From the NCBI GenBank assembly GCA_914767715.1, contig OU612071.1:7611493-7671492 (forward strand): a DNA stretch of 60,000 bases, given 5' to 3'. Below, piece after piece: positions 1 to 12,692 of this stretch. Numbering within the stretch: position 1 is the first letter of the stretch; every line of letters starts with the position of its first letter. The position numbers were made by a program, and so were the translations under genes. This DNA comes from Membranipora membranacea. Its lineage: Eukaryota > Bryozoa > Gymnolaemata > Cheilostomatida > Membraniporidae. The notes under the pieces were generated by a model. The model was given only the letters and a program-made list of their open reading frames with translations. It was not told the DNA's origin and did not search any database.

Positions 1-24
1 ATTAAGAATTAGGATGAAACTTAC

Positions 25-2193
25 CAAGGTACCAATGAGGTCTGTTGAAAAACTGCCAATCAAGACTCACTTCACTTATGGCATTTGCATCATCAGATCG
101 TTTGTCAATAAAAACACAGCTGCTATTGCTGGTTGCCTTATTTATTGAGCGACACTTTTTTTTTAATCCAACATTATCCAAACATCGGCTCATGCAATTT
201 CTAAGATTAAAAGTATCTGTGGAGTTATTGACTCCAATTTTTAGAAAACTGCCTTTTTCAGAAGTCCAGGGCTGCCAGAATCCTGAAATTGAAAATTGTT
301 CAAGATAACTATATTTATAAGCCTAGTCCTCAACAATGAGTCTACCAAATAACATACCTCTCTGTTTCACTCATCATCATAATCATTGGGCTAGTTGGTG
401 CACCACATTCTGACCTGATGCACAAAACTTCCTGAGATAATACCAAAAAAAATTCTTCTCTCTGTCATTGGTTTGCTTGTATAGCTCCCTGCATGTCATA
501 TGACTTTTGCAAGGAAATATAAGGCTGTTGTAATAATTACTTACATGGTGCAGACAAAATTGATCATGAGCTCAATTTTTATAGAATTCATGAATTCTCA
601 CGCACAATAATATACAATAAATTGTATGAGTGCTATTAAGCAGCGAGATTTTTTCATTTGAATTTTATTTTTCTATTTTGAATACCAGTAAGTACCTGCA
701 CAGATAGGTCTGAGTGAGTACTGATAGTCTGGATCACTCTGAGGTTCAGCTGTCTGGTCGTTCTCCTCCAGCAGCTCACACCGTCTGTGAGAAGATCGGT
801 AATTCACAGCAGCACAAATAAAAGTGCTCTCTTTCACACATTCATTCTTACATCCCTCCAGGCCCTGTCCTTGTCCAAGAGTGACTACCTTAGGCCAACC
901 AGATATGTGTGGGTCTAGTTTCTGTTCTGCTTCAGTGATCCATTCACATGGAAGAGCTATAACAGAAATTAACAGCAAGAAACCACAATAATTGCTGCAG
1001 TATTATAGAGAACATTGAAGAGCCGCAAAAGAAGAAAAAAAAAAATCAGTGTTCAAATACTTATTTACTCCCGTAAGAGTGGGAGATGGGCAAGATTTAG
1101 TCCTGAATTTTTCACCATCTACACTGAGACTATTAGAACATCAAACAACAAAACATAAAACACACTAGCAACAGTGACAACAGTATTTTCTGTTAGATTG
1201 GTAGTTTATCTGACACAGCACTTTGATGACGTCGGCAGAATAGCATAATCATATGCATCTAATGATTTACTTAGATGCCAATTAAAGACTTACTTTGAGG
1301 CTGCTCTTTTGTATCACATCTTATTCTCCATATTTCAATATATCATGTGAGCAATATGCAAAAGAGCAGCCTTTAAGCCATACTTTCAACCCAGCATACC
1401 TGACCAACAGTCCTATACCTCCTAGAAAGGGTTGGGACAGAACTTCTAAGTCTAGTATGCTATCCTTCATAACATGTATGACTGGGTAGATAGGCTTTTT
1501 ATTAGCAAATATACATTAGGCCCCACTGTCCCAATTATACCTCAAAACATCTCAAGGAAGCCATACAAATTCTCCGTACTGCTTCATGTCTCAAGACTTA
1601 AAACTCAAGACAAGTGTTAAAAGGAAAAAGAAAAAAAGACTGACACACATTGTTGCAAGGCAAGCTTCAAATATCAAGAGTCAAGCCCACCCAACAAAAC
1701 GCCTTAAAAGCCTTCAAACACCCTACCTAAACCAGTCACTAGTCAAAGGATCTCTTTTTAATTGATAAAAAAATGTATTTCAATTAACCTGGTATAGTGG
1801 TACAGATGTTTGCAAAAACTATTGCCTGCAGCTCATGTGTACTACATGAAACTTGAAATGAATATTGATGAAAAAAAAGTATGTACAGCTCCTATTTGGT
1901 AGGTGCATTGTCTTTTCCGTACGTAGACATGGTACAAGATACTTTAGGTTATATCAGGGCAATAATTCAATCAAATCAAATAACAATTTGTTTCCTCTAC
2001 CTTAGAAACAAACAATGTTGGTTCTTGTAGATATTTGGTGCCGTGTTAGAATCATTTGAGGCAAACAAATTCAGTAGAAATAAAGTCTACAGTCATGAGA
2101 CTCACCTAAACTTGAGCAGAAGCGGATTACGAGAACAAGGAAACGTGCCCGTGAGATATGGTGACTTAGGCTGTCGGACATTTTGGACAGCAT
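25..2193 (-). CDS. Secreted or membrane PAN/Apple-domain protein, 5' part (three exons, runs off left edge)
   Basis: Three exons join in frame. Exon 1 (2193-2106) starts at ATG and encodes 29 codons with a hydrophobic core (RFLVLVIRF), read as a signal peptide. Exon 2 (956-696) and exon 3 (282-25) each encode one cysteine-containing module of about 86 residues. All three have AG acceptors or GT donors where required, and the phases agree (phase 1 at both junctions, and exon 3 again ends in phase 1). Exon 2 has the pattern C-K-N-E-C...C-A-A-V-N-Y...C-E-L-L-E-E-N, typical of PAN/Apple domains, which are extracellular protein- or carbohydrate-binding folds. Exon 3 has a similar C-x3-C...C-R-S-I-N-K...C-V-F layout. 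The 3' end lies outside the window, so total length and any membrane anchor are unknown. The PAN assignment rests on motif recognition without a profile search. A decayed duplicate lies at 18931-20681. Confidence 0.75.
1282..1378. mobile_element. Short internal-deletion copy of the 35462 element
   Basis: Ends TTTGAGGCTGCTCTTTTG and CAAAAGAGCAGCCT match the tips of the element at 35462, with almost everything between removed. Confidence 0.65.
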
Positions 2194-2409
2194 ACCTTGG
2201 CATTGATTAGCAGTTTACATCAATTCTCTTCAATTTCCGATCTAAATGAGATAAAACACAATAAACTAGGGAGGCTAAAGACCCTATTAACTGACAGTGG
2301 AAAGCCAAGACAATCTATCTGCAAGCTCCCAAAAACTTGCCTACGGTTGAAGTCTTTTAGGCTATGAGGGTTATGTATACGCTGAGTTACTTGTCTTTCG
2401 TTCAAGTCA

Positions 2410-4860
2410 ATGGTAGTGTTCTCAATTCATCACATCGCATCACATAATGTATCAATTTATCATACTTGCCTAATTCAGCTGTCTTGTCTAGCTGAGTGTA
2501 CTGCTGCTACTGCTGGGAACGTGTTAAGCTCATGATCACTTCTAGCTGTGCACACTGATATTTATACAAGGAACTTCCTGATACACATAAACTAAATGTT
2601 ACGAAGGTCACATTTTCAAGTGACACTATAATTGAAATTAATTCAGAACAAAAAAACGGTAATGTTCATTTACCATCCTATTTTTTTAGCATTGTCACCG
2701 TGCAAAATCAGTTCCTATTCAATGATTACACACAGGGCATAAGTCTGAATAATCATGTTTATACCTTCATTATTCCACTTTATACAATGATTATACACTG
2801 GACATAAGTCTGAATAATCATGTTTATACCTTCATTATTCCACTTTATACAATGATTATACACTGGGCATAAGTCTGAATAATCATTCTTATACATTCAT
2901 TATTCCACTTTATACAATAATTATACCACATTCCTGGAAAAATTATGCAACTATAATTATTCAATGTATGGTATAAGTAGACAACTTATTCAATTCAACT
3001 GTAATTATACAATGTAGGTATAACTTCATCTATTTATACAATCATTATCCCGCTTGAAATAAGAAGAAAAAATCTTAATACATGATGGTTTGGATAATTA
3101 GGTTAGCAGTTCCCTGACTCCCTGGAGCTATCTTAGTGCTCTGACAGCTCCATCATGAAGTAAACACAATGGCATGTGATCCAGGCCAGCCAGTAAATGA
3201 TTTAATTTGGAAGTATAATAGTTTGATATCATAACAGAGATAGGTCATATAGAATGTCTTTGACAGAGATTCAAAAGAAATTGATGAGAGATTACTCAGC
3301 CATAACTACATTCCAAAAAATGACGACTTTGACAGTTAAAGGATGAGATATAGTAGAAACTTCAGTATTTTTGTTATCGTAATCAGGATACACCTCTCTG
3401 CGCCTCACTAAGATCCCTGTATACTGAGAAAAGTTGCTGTGTTGAGGCAGCTATCACCGACAAAGTATGCTTTCTGTTTTCAAAGCCATTGTAGCTTTTT
3501 AGAGAATCCAGTAAGATGATGAACTGAAACATGCATTACAGCCCTCACAGTACATTGGGTCATCATGAGAATAACAAGGTTATTAGAATCATAGAGCATG
3601 ACACATTGCATTCCCATCTAAGACATAACAATGATAACAGCATCGGAAACACCAATGGCAAGACAGCAAGTTATCTGATACCTATGAAAGTAACTCCAAA
3701 TAATAGTATTTGAAAAAGAGTAGGATCCGAACACAGATTAAAAATTATTTTTTGATGACTATTTAGTAGAACTCAGATATGCCAAAATATTGCCGTTCTA
3801 ATATAAACCGACAAAGCAAGCATGTGATAAGCCACCAAGCAACAAGATTATTGAATGAAGTTCTTCCAAGCCATATAGACTATCTTGTGGGAGTGTTACT
3901 GGGATTGCGACTGATATCCCTTGGGCTTGCCGCAGGCTGTTAGGAACTATCAGGGGGCAAAGTACGACAACTAAAACGTAGAAAATATTCACTGGTTTTA
4001 TGGACGATTTGGGCAGTACAGTGGATCCTGGTTAAGCTGGTAGAATTCTGTGACTTATTGTTCGTTTACAGTCTGGTATCAAACAACTGACCAAAGCTCT
4101 CTATTTTTAAACCCTCCATAAATTTTACCATCACCGACGCTGTTATAAGTTAGTTAGAAAATACCAAGGTCAAATGTAATATCCTGATAAAACCCTTGTA
4201 ACCTGGCATTGGCTCTCCAGTCAATCAGAGCCAACACATTGACTAGATAAGGTCATGCTTTTGGCCTACAATACAAACTTCTCACCGAAAAGGACCAAAA
4301 TTTTAGGTCAACACTGTCAAAAGACAAAAAGCTCTGCAGCACATTGGTAGTTGATACGTCTAAATTAGACAACAACTGCTCAACTTATAACATTCATCAT
4401 GACATAAATATATGATGCAAACTAGCCAGGTATCTGCCCCTAAAGTAGCTGTCTGGTTGTTTAGATGGATTATTTAGCCCTACAGAAACAACTTTGCCCT
4501 TGCCTCCCATAAAGATATGTCATCACATCCTAGATCATTGCTGCATTTGACCTGGATTCGTTGATTATTCCTTGATCATGTTCACTATTTACTATTTTAC
4601 ACAGCAGAGGCAGCTACTTGGTTTCTTAAGACATTCAAGACGGTTTTAATAGGAATGTGTTAGCGTATCCTATAAGTTGAATATGTCCCGGTTTGTATTG
4701 TTGAAGTGTCTGGGGAATTCATCAACACATGATTTCCTGCAAAAAAGTTGAAAGTGTTAACTGCATCATTTTTTGTTATATAAATAGGGAAAATTGTTGT
4801 GCATGGCTTCGTTTTGGCAAGAAGCAACAAAAACTTTCTCTCTGAAAATTTGTTTTTTTT
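2410..4860. other. Spacer upstream of the PAN gene, duplicated at 21.1-21.6 kb
   Basis: Apart from the minisatellite I see no gene. Stretches at 3550-3710 and 3780-3960 align with 21090-21260 and 21354-21550 (shared GGGTCATCATGAGAATAAC), marking the segmental duplication. Confidence 0.5.
2721..2935. repeat. 65-bp minisatellite, three full copies
   Basis: Units start at 2721, 2786 and 2851 (AATGATTA...GGCATAAGTCTGAATAATCA...CCACTTTATAC), and a partial fourth starts at 2916. Copies differ at only a few bases. Confidence 0.9.
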
Positions 4861-4871
4861 GATGAATTACT

Positions 4872-6139
4872 ATGGCTTTATTCAAACGAAAACGAAAAAA
4901 ACTTACTGGTAATAACAGTGAAACTTCTACCAATGATATGATTGAGTCCAAGGAACAATATCACGGATTACCCTACTACCTTGACAGACTAAAAGCTATC
5001 CAAAAAAAGGTCAGTAGGCCACAACAATTAAAATCTGACATTGAAATTAAGGGCACATCAAAAAACCTGCAAATCACTATCAACCTAGATGCGGTTTGAT
5101 ACGAAATCATAAAGAAAGCCCTCCCTGTTAAGATCAAAGGGCTTGGCCTCCTCGTCAAGGGTAAAACAAGCAGAGACAAAACAAGAGCAGCCGTAAGTTC
5201 CTCTCTAAAAGTCAGCTCCGCTAATGTTTCAGCAATGTATACTATTAATATGTACAACACAGCATCTTGTCTGTTAATAAACGGTATAACGGACATATCA
5301 GCTTTCCTCGTTCACGAGGAGATAATCAGTAGTATCCCTACTGATATTGCAATGTCTGCCAACGAGACCATCAGCAACAAATGCAAGGCAGCTCTACAAG
5401 ACCAAAGCAACCCAATATACAAATCTAAAAAACCAGCTAAATCTAGTCCAAAATCTGAAAGCGCAGTAGAAGTTTCTCATGTTCTAGAGTAAGCACCTCA
5501 GCACTCCCAAATGATGCAACTAATACCAACAACATCGCAAGTTCACAGCCTTGTGGTAGTAATACCGATGCACATGACCAGCTGAACTGTGTTGATACTA
5601 CACTCATAACAACTCTACTGGAAAAAATAACACAAATGGGTGAAAAGCATGACATCATTCTAAACAGGTTAGCCAAGGCAGAAGATGCTATCCATCAGCA
5701 TTTAAAGGGGGAGTTCACTTCGCTGAGAGATTGGCTGAGTAGTAGAAATATAAGTAGATCGGAATTTCAAAATAATGTAAACAACAATCAACAATCTGAT
5801 TCCGCCACAACATCACAACAACAGACCAATTCAATGAAATTTTCTCCAACAACAAATCACAATGTATTGCAAGATGTTGACAACTCCAAAGTTAAATCAC
5901 CACCCACCCACACAACCAAACGAAATCGCCCAAGACACCCGCCTACCCCAGAACCTCAAAGTAACACCGAGAAACGCAAGACTACTACAGAATTCAAAGC
6001 TGATAACAATATAGTTTTTTCTATCCAGAAAACCTCACAAGCATTTACAGGATTCTCTCATGACCTAGTGAGAAGGACAATAAACCAGGAATATGGACCC
6101 AGTCTTATCGAGAATTGGATGAAATGGGCGAATCTATAG
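4872..6139 (+). pseudogene. Decayed LINE ORF1-like reading frame
   Basis: An ATG is followed by K-R-K-R-K-K and about 75 codons, then a single in-frame TGA at 5097, after which the same frame stays open to 5492. A frame change near 5490 leads to a 167-codon open stretch (5636-6139) rich in Asn, Gln, Ser and Thr with basic clusters and a W-M-K-W end. The phrase Y-N-T-A-S-C-L-L-I-N-G-I resembles the Y-x-T-x-x-x-L-V-N-G motif seen near the start of ORF1-like proteins in CR1-type and related invertebrate retroelements. No reverse transcriptase follows. A fragment of this frame (about 6005-6055) also occurs inside the PAN pseudogene at 19639-19689. Confidence 0.5.
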
Positions 6140-7059
6140 ATTAGAGCTGTTGGCATTCCATTCCATTCTCAATTCCAATGACAATCTCAGTCTGCACTTC
6201 TTATGTTACAGATCTCCAACAAATTCTTCTGAAATTTTGCTCAAAACATTGTCTATATGAGAGCAAAGTTGATTTTTGCCTCGATATACTCCCTCTCCGA
6301 AATTGAATTTTAATTGGACTAATGAAAAGCAGCTTACCAATTTATTTATCAAGGCAGCTACCATCGAGGGATCTATGTGTGAATCACTGTAACAATGACA
6401 AAATCAACTGACAAGGTTTTTGATTTAGGATTAACAGGTGTGTTTACCTCGCAGAAATTTCTGCCAGATTCTTCCTTAGAGATAAGCTCTCATTTGCAAT
6501 AACCAGAAATCTGTGCTGACATTAAATTTGTTTAAACAACAATGCAGCTATTTTGATATGACTAATTTCTTCTTGCAAGAGTGATATTTGGATATTTCAT
6601 GAAACTACGCTTATACTGACCGCAACGTATGCAAACTACTTGCATGCTTTTCGCAAATAGTGCATCCAGTATTTGCGAAAATATTGCAACCACTTTGCAT
6701 TTGCCTACAATATTGCATATTTAATGAAAAGGTTGCACTTTGAGTGAATTGAGCAGGATAGCATCGCTACCAGTGAAGTGAAAACAACGTCTGAGAAAGC
6801 CGTGAACCACTATCGATGCCTTTGTACTTTTCAATAGTACAATGTCCCTTGTAATAGTAACGATGTCCATATGTAACGGTATACTCTCAAATTAGCTGAT
6901 TGACCTTAAAGTTATAAATTTGATGTGGATTTGCAGTTCCATAAGAACGACAAATATTTCATTATCATACAGGTGTTGTTAAAGTTAATACCGCAGTGCA
7001 AAGGAGGGATAAGGGTTGGAACCTTTCAAAATTCTTACCGCAATTTGACAAAAAGTGAG
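6140..7059. other. No gene seen
   Basis: AT-rich sequence. A hairpin-prone stretch at 6645-6690 has TTTCGCAAATA facing TATTTGCGAAA, with several nearby TTGCA motifs. Confidence 0.5.
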
Positions 7060-7795
7060 CAAAGGTATACACCGTATGGTGCTTGTGCTGGAACAATCAA
7101 CCTTGAATCCTCCACCAGTGGGACTCGAACCCACTTCTTTGTGTCACCAATCGCCTGGTTATGAATAGCAAGCGTGTCAACCGATTGCACCATCTAACTA
7201 TCCTGTAATAAAAGAAGGAGATGATTGGGCTAATTAACATGCTGGCCAATCACTACTCGGAGTTTTGTTATCTCAGTAGGAGAAGGAGGTGGCTCAGTTG
7301 GTTAGACTGCCGGACTTCAACACACAAGTGTTGAAGGTCGTGGGTTCGAATCCCACTGCAGTCCGTCTTCTATTGAGGATTGGCTGGCCCCCCAGGTGTG
7401 CTCCGACCTGCCTGCAAACAGAGAGCAAATTGTCGCGGAAATTGCGGCCTCGGCGAGTGATAAGACATCCGATTTTAATCAACCTTTTTTCATCATCCAA
7501 CAGTACAGTCAATTCCACAATCACAACCCTATGCAACACAGCATATCTGTTAGGGTGATTGGTCCCACATGGCCCATTGCTGGGACTCCTTGTGGTGAGT
7601 TTTAGCTGTCTTTCCAGCTTGTCTGCATGACTTTCCATGCTGTCATAATAATTTCTTTCCATGGGTCCTGGGGGCTGGAATAATCAACCTGGATTGCTTC
7701 CCTAGGGGGCTCTATCTTGGAACTACTGATTGCACCAATCGCCTTGGCAGTGAATAGCAAGCACACAAAACGATTGCAAAATCCCACCATCTCAA
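7060..7795 (-). mobile_element. tRNA-derived SINE, family 2, head-body-head, interrupted
   Basis: On the minus strand a decayed tRNA-like head (7795-7664) is followed by the family-2 body (to 7203) and a second tRNA-like head (7195-7060, with GTGGGTTCGAGTCCCACTGG as B box). The body is split by a family-1 SINE. The same order recurs at 28036-28490. Confidence 0.6.
7277..7500 (+). mobile_element. tRNA-derived SINE, family 1
   Basis: The head has a tRNA-like A box (TGGCTCAGTTGGTTAGACTG) and B box (GGTTCGAATCC). A body containing GTGTGCTCCGACCTGCCTGC and a T-rich end follow. It interrupts the body of a family-2 SINE, so it arrived later. Confidence 0.75.
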
Positions 7796-8399
7796 CATAC
7801 AAAAAGTGTCATTTTTCTTTTCCAAATTATGTAATGATATCCAGAGTTATTATTGCACAGTATGTAACATATGCTACATTCAAGGAATTGAGGGTTTCAG
7901 GTCACAAAACATGGTTTTCTTATCATATATTAGAATATTGATCCAGACTTATATCTTCGATGATGATACGATATGATACGACTTATATCAAAACCAATAA
8001 TGATCCAAATCTTCTGCAAATCTAAGTAGTCAGCATCATTAATATTTTTGGCAGGAGGAGATAATGAAGGCTGTTCTACGACACCGGGGTGCTTCTCTTC
8101 TCAATATTGACCTAGAATATATCTTGTCTAAATTTGTGTTGTTAAATATGAAAGCATACAAGTTTTTGATTGGAAGCCCAAACAATCAGGTGGCAAACAA
8201 TATTGATATAAATATAACTTGATACTGACGTGTGGCAGCTTGTGGTCATGAGCGCTGTAAAGATCCTCTCAGTTTTTTGAGAGTAAATTCTCTCTCTTCT
8301 TTGCCCTTAGTCCAGAATATTTATCCTATCATCCCTCCTCCTAAAAAAATGACTTTTCTCCAATCTCTCAAAGCCCTCCAACCTATGTGCCCCTGATTG

Positions 8400-8655
8400 T
8401 CAATTCAAATCACCTGTAATAGCATATATGATCAATTGTTCTGAGGGCAAAAGTCCAAAGCATGAGTGGCAAGATATCAGTTGCCTTAAGGGCGAAACTG
8501 AATCTTTTGTACCAAATTGCTTTAATTTTGTAGGCAGGTCGGAGCACACCTGATGGCTAACCTTAGGCCTTGTACTGCAGTGGGATTTGAATACATGAAA
8601 TTCAACACCTGTGTACTGAAGGACCGGGGGTGTAACCAACTGAGCCATTTCGTCA
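8400..8655 (-). mobile_element. tRNA-derived SINE, family 1, decayed
   Basis: On the minus strand ATGGCTCAGTTGGTTACACC, a mutated B box (ATTCAAATCCC) and GGTGTGCTCCGACCTGCCTA follow in the same order as in the copy at 7277. Confidence 0.65.
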
Positions 8656-8659
8656 AATG

Positions 8660-10269
8660 ATTATTTCTTCAATGGTGGTTTTTCCGCAAAAAATAGGATC
8701 CAATGTAGACATGATGGACGATCGATACAGTTCCATTTGAGCAAGTATCTTACATTGTGAGTTGCATAGATTTTGCTGCATCAAATATTACTTTGGGTGT
8801 TTTATGGTGATGATGAATGAAATGCAGACAGGGCTGCCTACAGAAAAACAAAATTCCGTTCGACAGTTTTAACAGTTTCCAATTAGTAGTTCAAGTGCTC
8901 AAACTCTGACTGGTTGGCTGGTAATATCACGTTGCGAGGTAACGTGTTTGATTTTGATGATGTTATACAAGTAACAGCAATCAAGACCTTGATTGAGCAC
9001 TGAAAGTAGCCATGAGGTCAACAATCATATTGTTAATCGGTCAGTGAAGTGTAAGTAACCACTATTTATGAGCCAGCTGCTCACTCAAACATTTGCGACA
9101 AAGTTGTGTTCTCTTTTCAACTCAAGTGCAATGTTTAATGTGTTATGTAAGCATTGTTTTGAAGACAAGTCAACCAGTAAATTAAATTTGATGTCAGGGC
9201 CAGATATATATATGTATATTATGATTATGTGGAGTTTGAATTCTGGTAACTCTATCAAACCCTCTGTCTTCTCAGTATGTATCTAAGCTAAGAAATGCAA
9301 TAGATTTATCCTTCATCTGAATTTTATTTTCAAATCAGTCTACAAGAGCAGTAAAATGCAAACGAAACTCATTAAACTGCAGGGTTATGTCAAGAAATTC
9401 AGGGAAATTTAAATAATAAATGGTTTCACATGATAAAATCCTGTTAAATCAAATCAATTTTTAGGATTTAGACCATAATTTCCTAATTATTTGAAGAAAA
9501 TGAGTCAAATTACATTAATTGCAGCATCATACCAGAACAGCAAAAAATCTTTATTCAAGTTGGCAAACCAAAAACTGAAAATACCTGAAAACGATGGCAA
9601 AAATCCAGCCATTATGATGTTTTTATATACCTTGTCATGGAGAGATTTCCCTCACCGTCATATCATCATCCTGTAAGCAATACATATCTTGTTAAAAAGC
9701 TACGCAGACATAGACACGGAGTACAAGACCAACAAATTTTATTCTCAACCAACTTAGTTAGAAAATTCTAGATGAGATTTACTAATAGAAAATTTTCAAA
9801 GCTATTATGGGTCAGAATGTCCTTTGTATTGAGGCAAGGCACCACCAGGAAGTTTCATCCCCTACACTTTGCATGATGATGCCACCATGAAAAGGTATAT
9901 GCGAACGGCTGAGGACAAAAACAAGAGGATCATTCAAGTAAGGAGAAGTGAAGTTCTTTACTACATTTACAGTATGCCTTGGTGCGATCCCTTCTCAGGG
10001 CACAGATTATAACTTGAATATCCTCAAAATTAATTTACTGCAGAATTAAAATTTACGTGTGAAAATAATATTATGTAAACAAGCATATTATGACCCTTAG
10101 AATCTGAATTTTGAAGTTTATTACAAAAATCAGACGGACCATTCCAATGTATTGACTATGAGTGGCCTCTTTAGCGGAACAGAGTTAACTAAACTTAACC
10201 TTGTGTTATTTATCTCCGCACACAGTGATGTAATTTTTCAAAAGCAGCGGACGAATAGACAGTTTTGTG
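8660..10269. other. No gene seen
   Basis: AT-rich sequence without splice-bounded open frames or recognised repeats. Confidence 0.4.
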
Positions 10270-10750
10270 AGCTCGAATTTGGGAGCCTATTCGTAGTTTT
10301 CTTCACTCCAGTTTGGTACTTTTAACCCACACTGCATGGGATAAAGGAGCCTGAAAAGAAGGTTATCTTGAAAACTGCTTATCATATGAAAAAAACTGAT
10401 TATTAATTCAGAATCTGCACCATAGAAAACTCATAGGGTTATAGTTTGGGATATAGTTTTAATAGTCATCAAATCAATTTCTGCCTCTTTTGCGGACAAC
10501 TTTTATGGAATTTTTTCATAAATTTTGTCACTAATATTGAGATTTATCAGCTTTCAAGCTCCCAATGATTTGGAAACCCTGTCCTTCAGGGTCTTCAATG
10601 ATACCGATGCTGAATCAAGAAGCATTTGTATCCTATTATGAGGCGTTTTCAAGATAACCCTCTTTGTAGCTCCTTATCCCTATGCAGCTTTGGTTAAAAG
10701 TACCAAACTGGAGAGAGGACAGCTCCATATGCAGGCCCAAATTACAGCAC
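10270..10750. mobile_element. Inverted-repeat element
   Basis: AATTTGGGAGCC at the left is mirrored by GGCCCAAATT at the right. Inside, CCAGTTTGGTACTTTTAACC and GGTTAAAAGTACCAAACTGG are exact complements. Diverged relatives of both ends occur near 40400 and 40720. Confidence 0.7.
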
Positions 10751-11499
10751 TGAAAACTCTCTATACAAGGATGTAGGTTTTTTGCATTCTAAGAACAGAG
10801 TATTCGGAACTGATTTTACTCACAGGAGAATAAAAGTTGAGCTCTACATCCCGCGAATCTCTAACCTGGAAAGTGCACAAACAATCAGGCAAATTATGTA
10901 TTTGTCAGCTTTTCAGAGAACATATGTATAAGCTGGTATGAAACAGATGTGACAGGATATGAAAGAGAGGAATGCATCTACTTTCAACGTAATTTTTATG
11001 TGCTAGAAAAAAAGCAACAAAATAAAAGCGTATATATGAACCGCCTCATGAATTGCTTTTGAGAAGAAGTATTTTATAAAATACAAAGAATTATAAAATA
11101 ATTTTCTTAACAGCAACATGTCACAATACTGTTAAAATTTGGTGGTTGGTGCATGTTTGTTGTCAGTATATGTTTTATCCTACATAAACTCAATGTTGGA
11201 CCTTAGGAGTTGAAATTTTCAATATGATAATCAGACTCAAGAATTTTTCTCTTCGTTTATGTTACAAACTGTTTCGTGTTATTCAAAAAACCGAGCTAAT
11301 TTATAGGCTCTGAATGGCAAGTTGTATGACCTTGTCAGCAAGTCAGTGCCAACGCAATGACTACGCATCACAACATGTGTTTTTTTTCATACATAGTCTT
11401 GCCAAACTTAATAAACAGCAAACAAAAATAGTGTATGTATATTTAGTTATTTGTTGAGCAGAATATGAAATATCTTTTTTAAAACTTAGTCTTACTTAC

Positions 11500-11550
11500 A
11501 GAGGAATGGTTGTCAAACTCTGCAACTACATCATATTTATTGAGAGTGAC
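11500..11550 (-). CDS. 51-nt mini-exon
   Basis: Seventeen codons, VTLNKYDVVAEFDNHSS, lie in phase 0 with an AG acceptor and a GTAAGT donor. This is the leftmost member I can find. Confidence 0.5.
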
Positions 11551-11660
11551 CTAGAACAAAAAAGTGAGATGATTCACTTGTCGGTCATTTTTTCAAAGAG
11601 AATTGCAGCTCACAGTGTGAAATCCTTTGAACAAGAAATGAAGGTGCAGAAGGTAAGATC

Positions 11661-12129
11661 TTAAACCACTGCTGACACAGCTGGGATTTGCCCAGCAGCC
11701 ACCAGTCAAAAACTTAAATAAAGAACAAAACATCAAAGCATCAAAGCATCAAAACATCTAGGCAGTAGCTTTGAATGGAGTTATATGAGCTCTAAAAATG
11801 TAGGGAGTACCTTCTTCCCCAGCCATTCACCATTAGTGGTGACTAATGTTGTTGTTGGCCAATCAGGTGCCTTTAAAATCTACCTGAGATCCAACATGTT
11901 AATTAGCGTCGGATGTCAGCTAGATTTTAAAGGCACCTGATTGGTCAACAACAACTTTAGTCATCACTAATGGTGAATGGCTGGGGAAGAAGATACTCCC
12001 TACATTTTGAGAGCTCATATAACTCCATTCAAAGCTACTGGCTAGATATTTTGATGCCATAACTCTCTATTTAAATTTTTGACTGGTGGCTATGCTGGGC
12101 AGAGCCCAGCTGTGGCAGCAGTGGTGTAA
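11661..12129. mobile_element. Foldback MITE with about 200-bp arms
   Basis: Ends TTAAACCACTGCTG and CAGCAGTGGTGTAA are inverted, and the arms stay complementary for about 200 bp around a short loop (about 11890-11925). There is no coding potential. A second copy is at 36581. The outer TTAA/TTA suggests a short AT-rich target, but the duplication is unclear. Confidence 0.8.
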
Positions 12130-12638
12130 TAGCTAATTTCGATGTTGAAGATCAATCAATTAGACTATTTGAGTGCATATATGTAGCATCTCTTGAATTG
12201 CTTTTGTAGTTAACAACTTTAAAAATACACAGAACAGTAAGTGTATGGTAATGGTTGCATTTATTTTGTCAGTGTATATTCTACAATTATAACAAGTTTT
12301 AATTAGCATATGGACTTTGCAATGTGAGATTTGAATTGAGAATTATAAGTGTAATACTAAAGTCAGACTAAGTAATAAGCATCTCAATCAATCTCTCTAT
12401 TCTTGTAACACAACATTCTCAAAATACCATCTAGCCAATGTAATGGCTCGAATTGGCTACTAAATTCGCCTTGGCAGGACATCAAAGCGAAAACATTGGC
12501 CAGTAATAATCATGTGTATTTTATTTTCATACATAGGTATGTCATATTTAAAATCAGTAACCAATCACTTTGGATGTAGTTGTGGTTATTTGGAGAACAT
12601 AATTAGGCGTGTTTCTTTAAAAGCTTAGTATAGCTTAC

Positions 12639-12692
12639 CTGTGAATGACAGTCAAGTTCTAGATCTAGCGCATCTTTGAACTGGACAGTAAC
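12639..12692 (-). CDS. 54-nt mini-exon
   Basis: Eighteen codons, VTVQFKDALDLELDCHSQ, lie in phase 0 with an AG acceptor and a GTAAGC donor. This is the best match to the array consensus. Confidence 0.55.

Noticed and set aside
2721-2935. CRISPR-like array
   Set aside because: Units are contiguous 65-bp copies without unique spacers, so this is a minisatellite in a eukaryotic genome.
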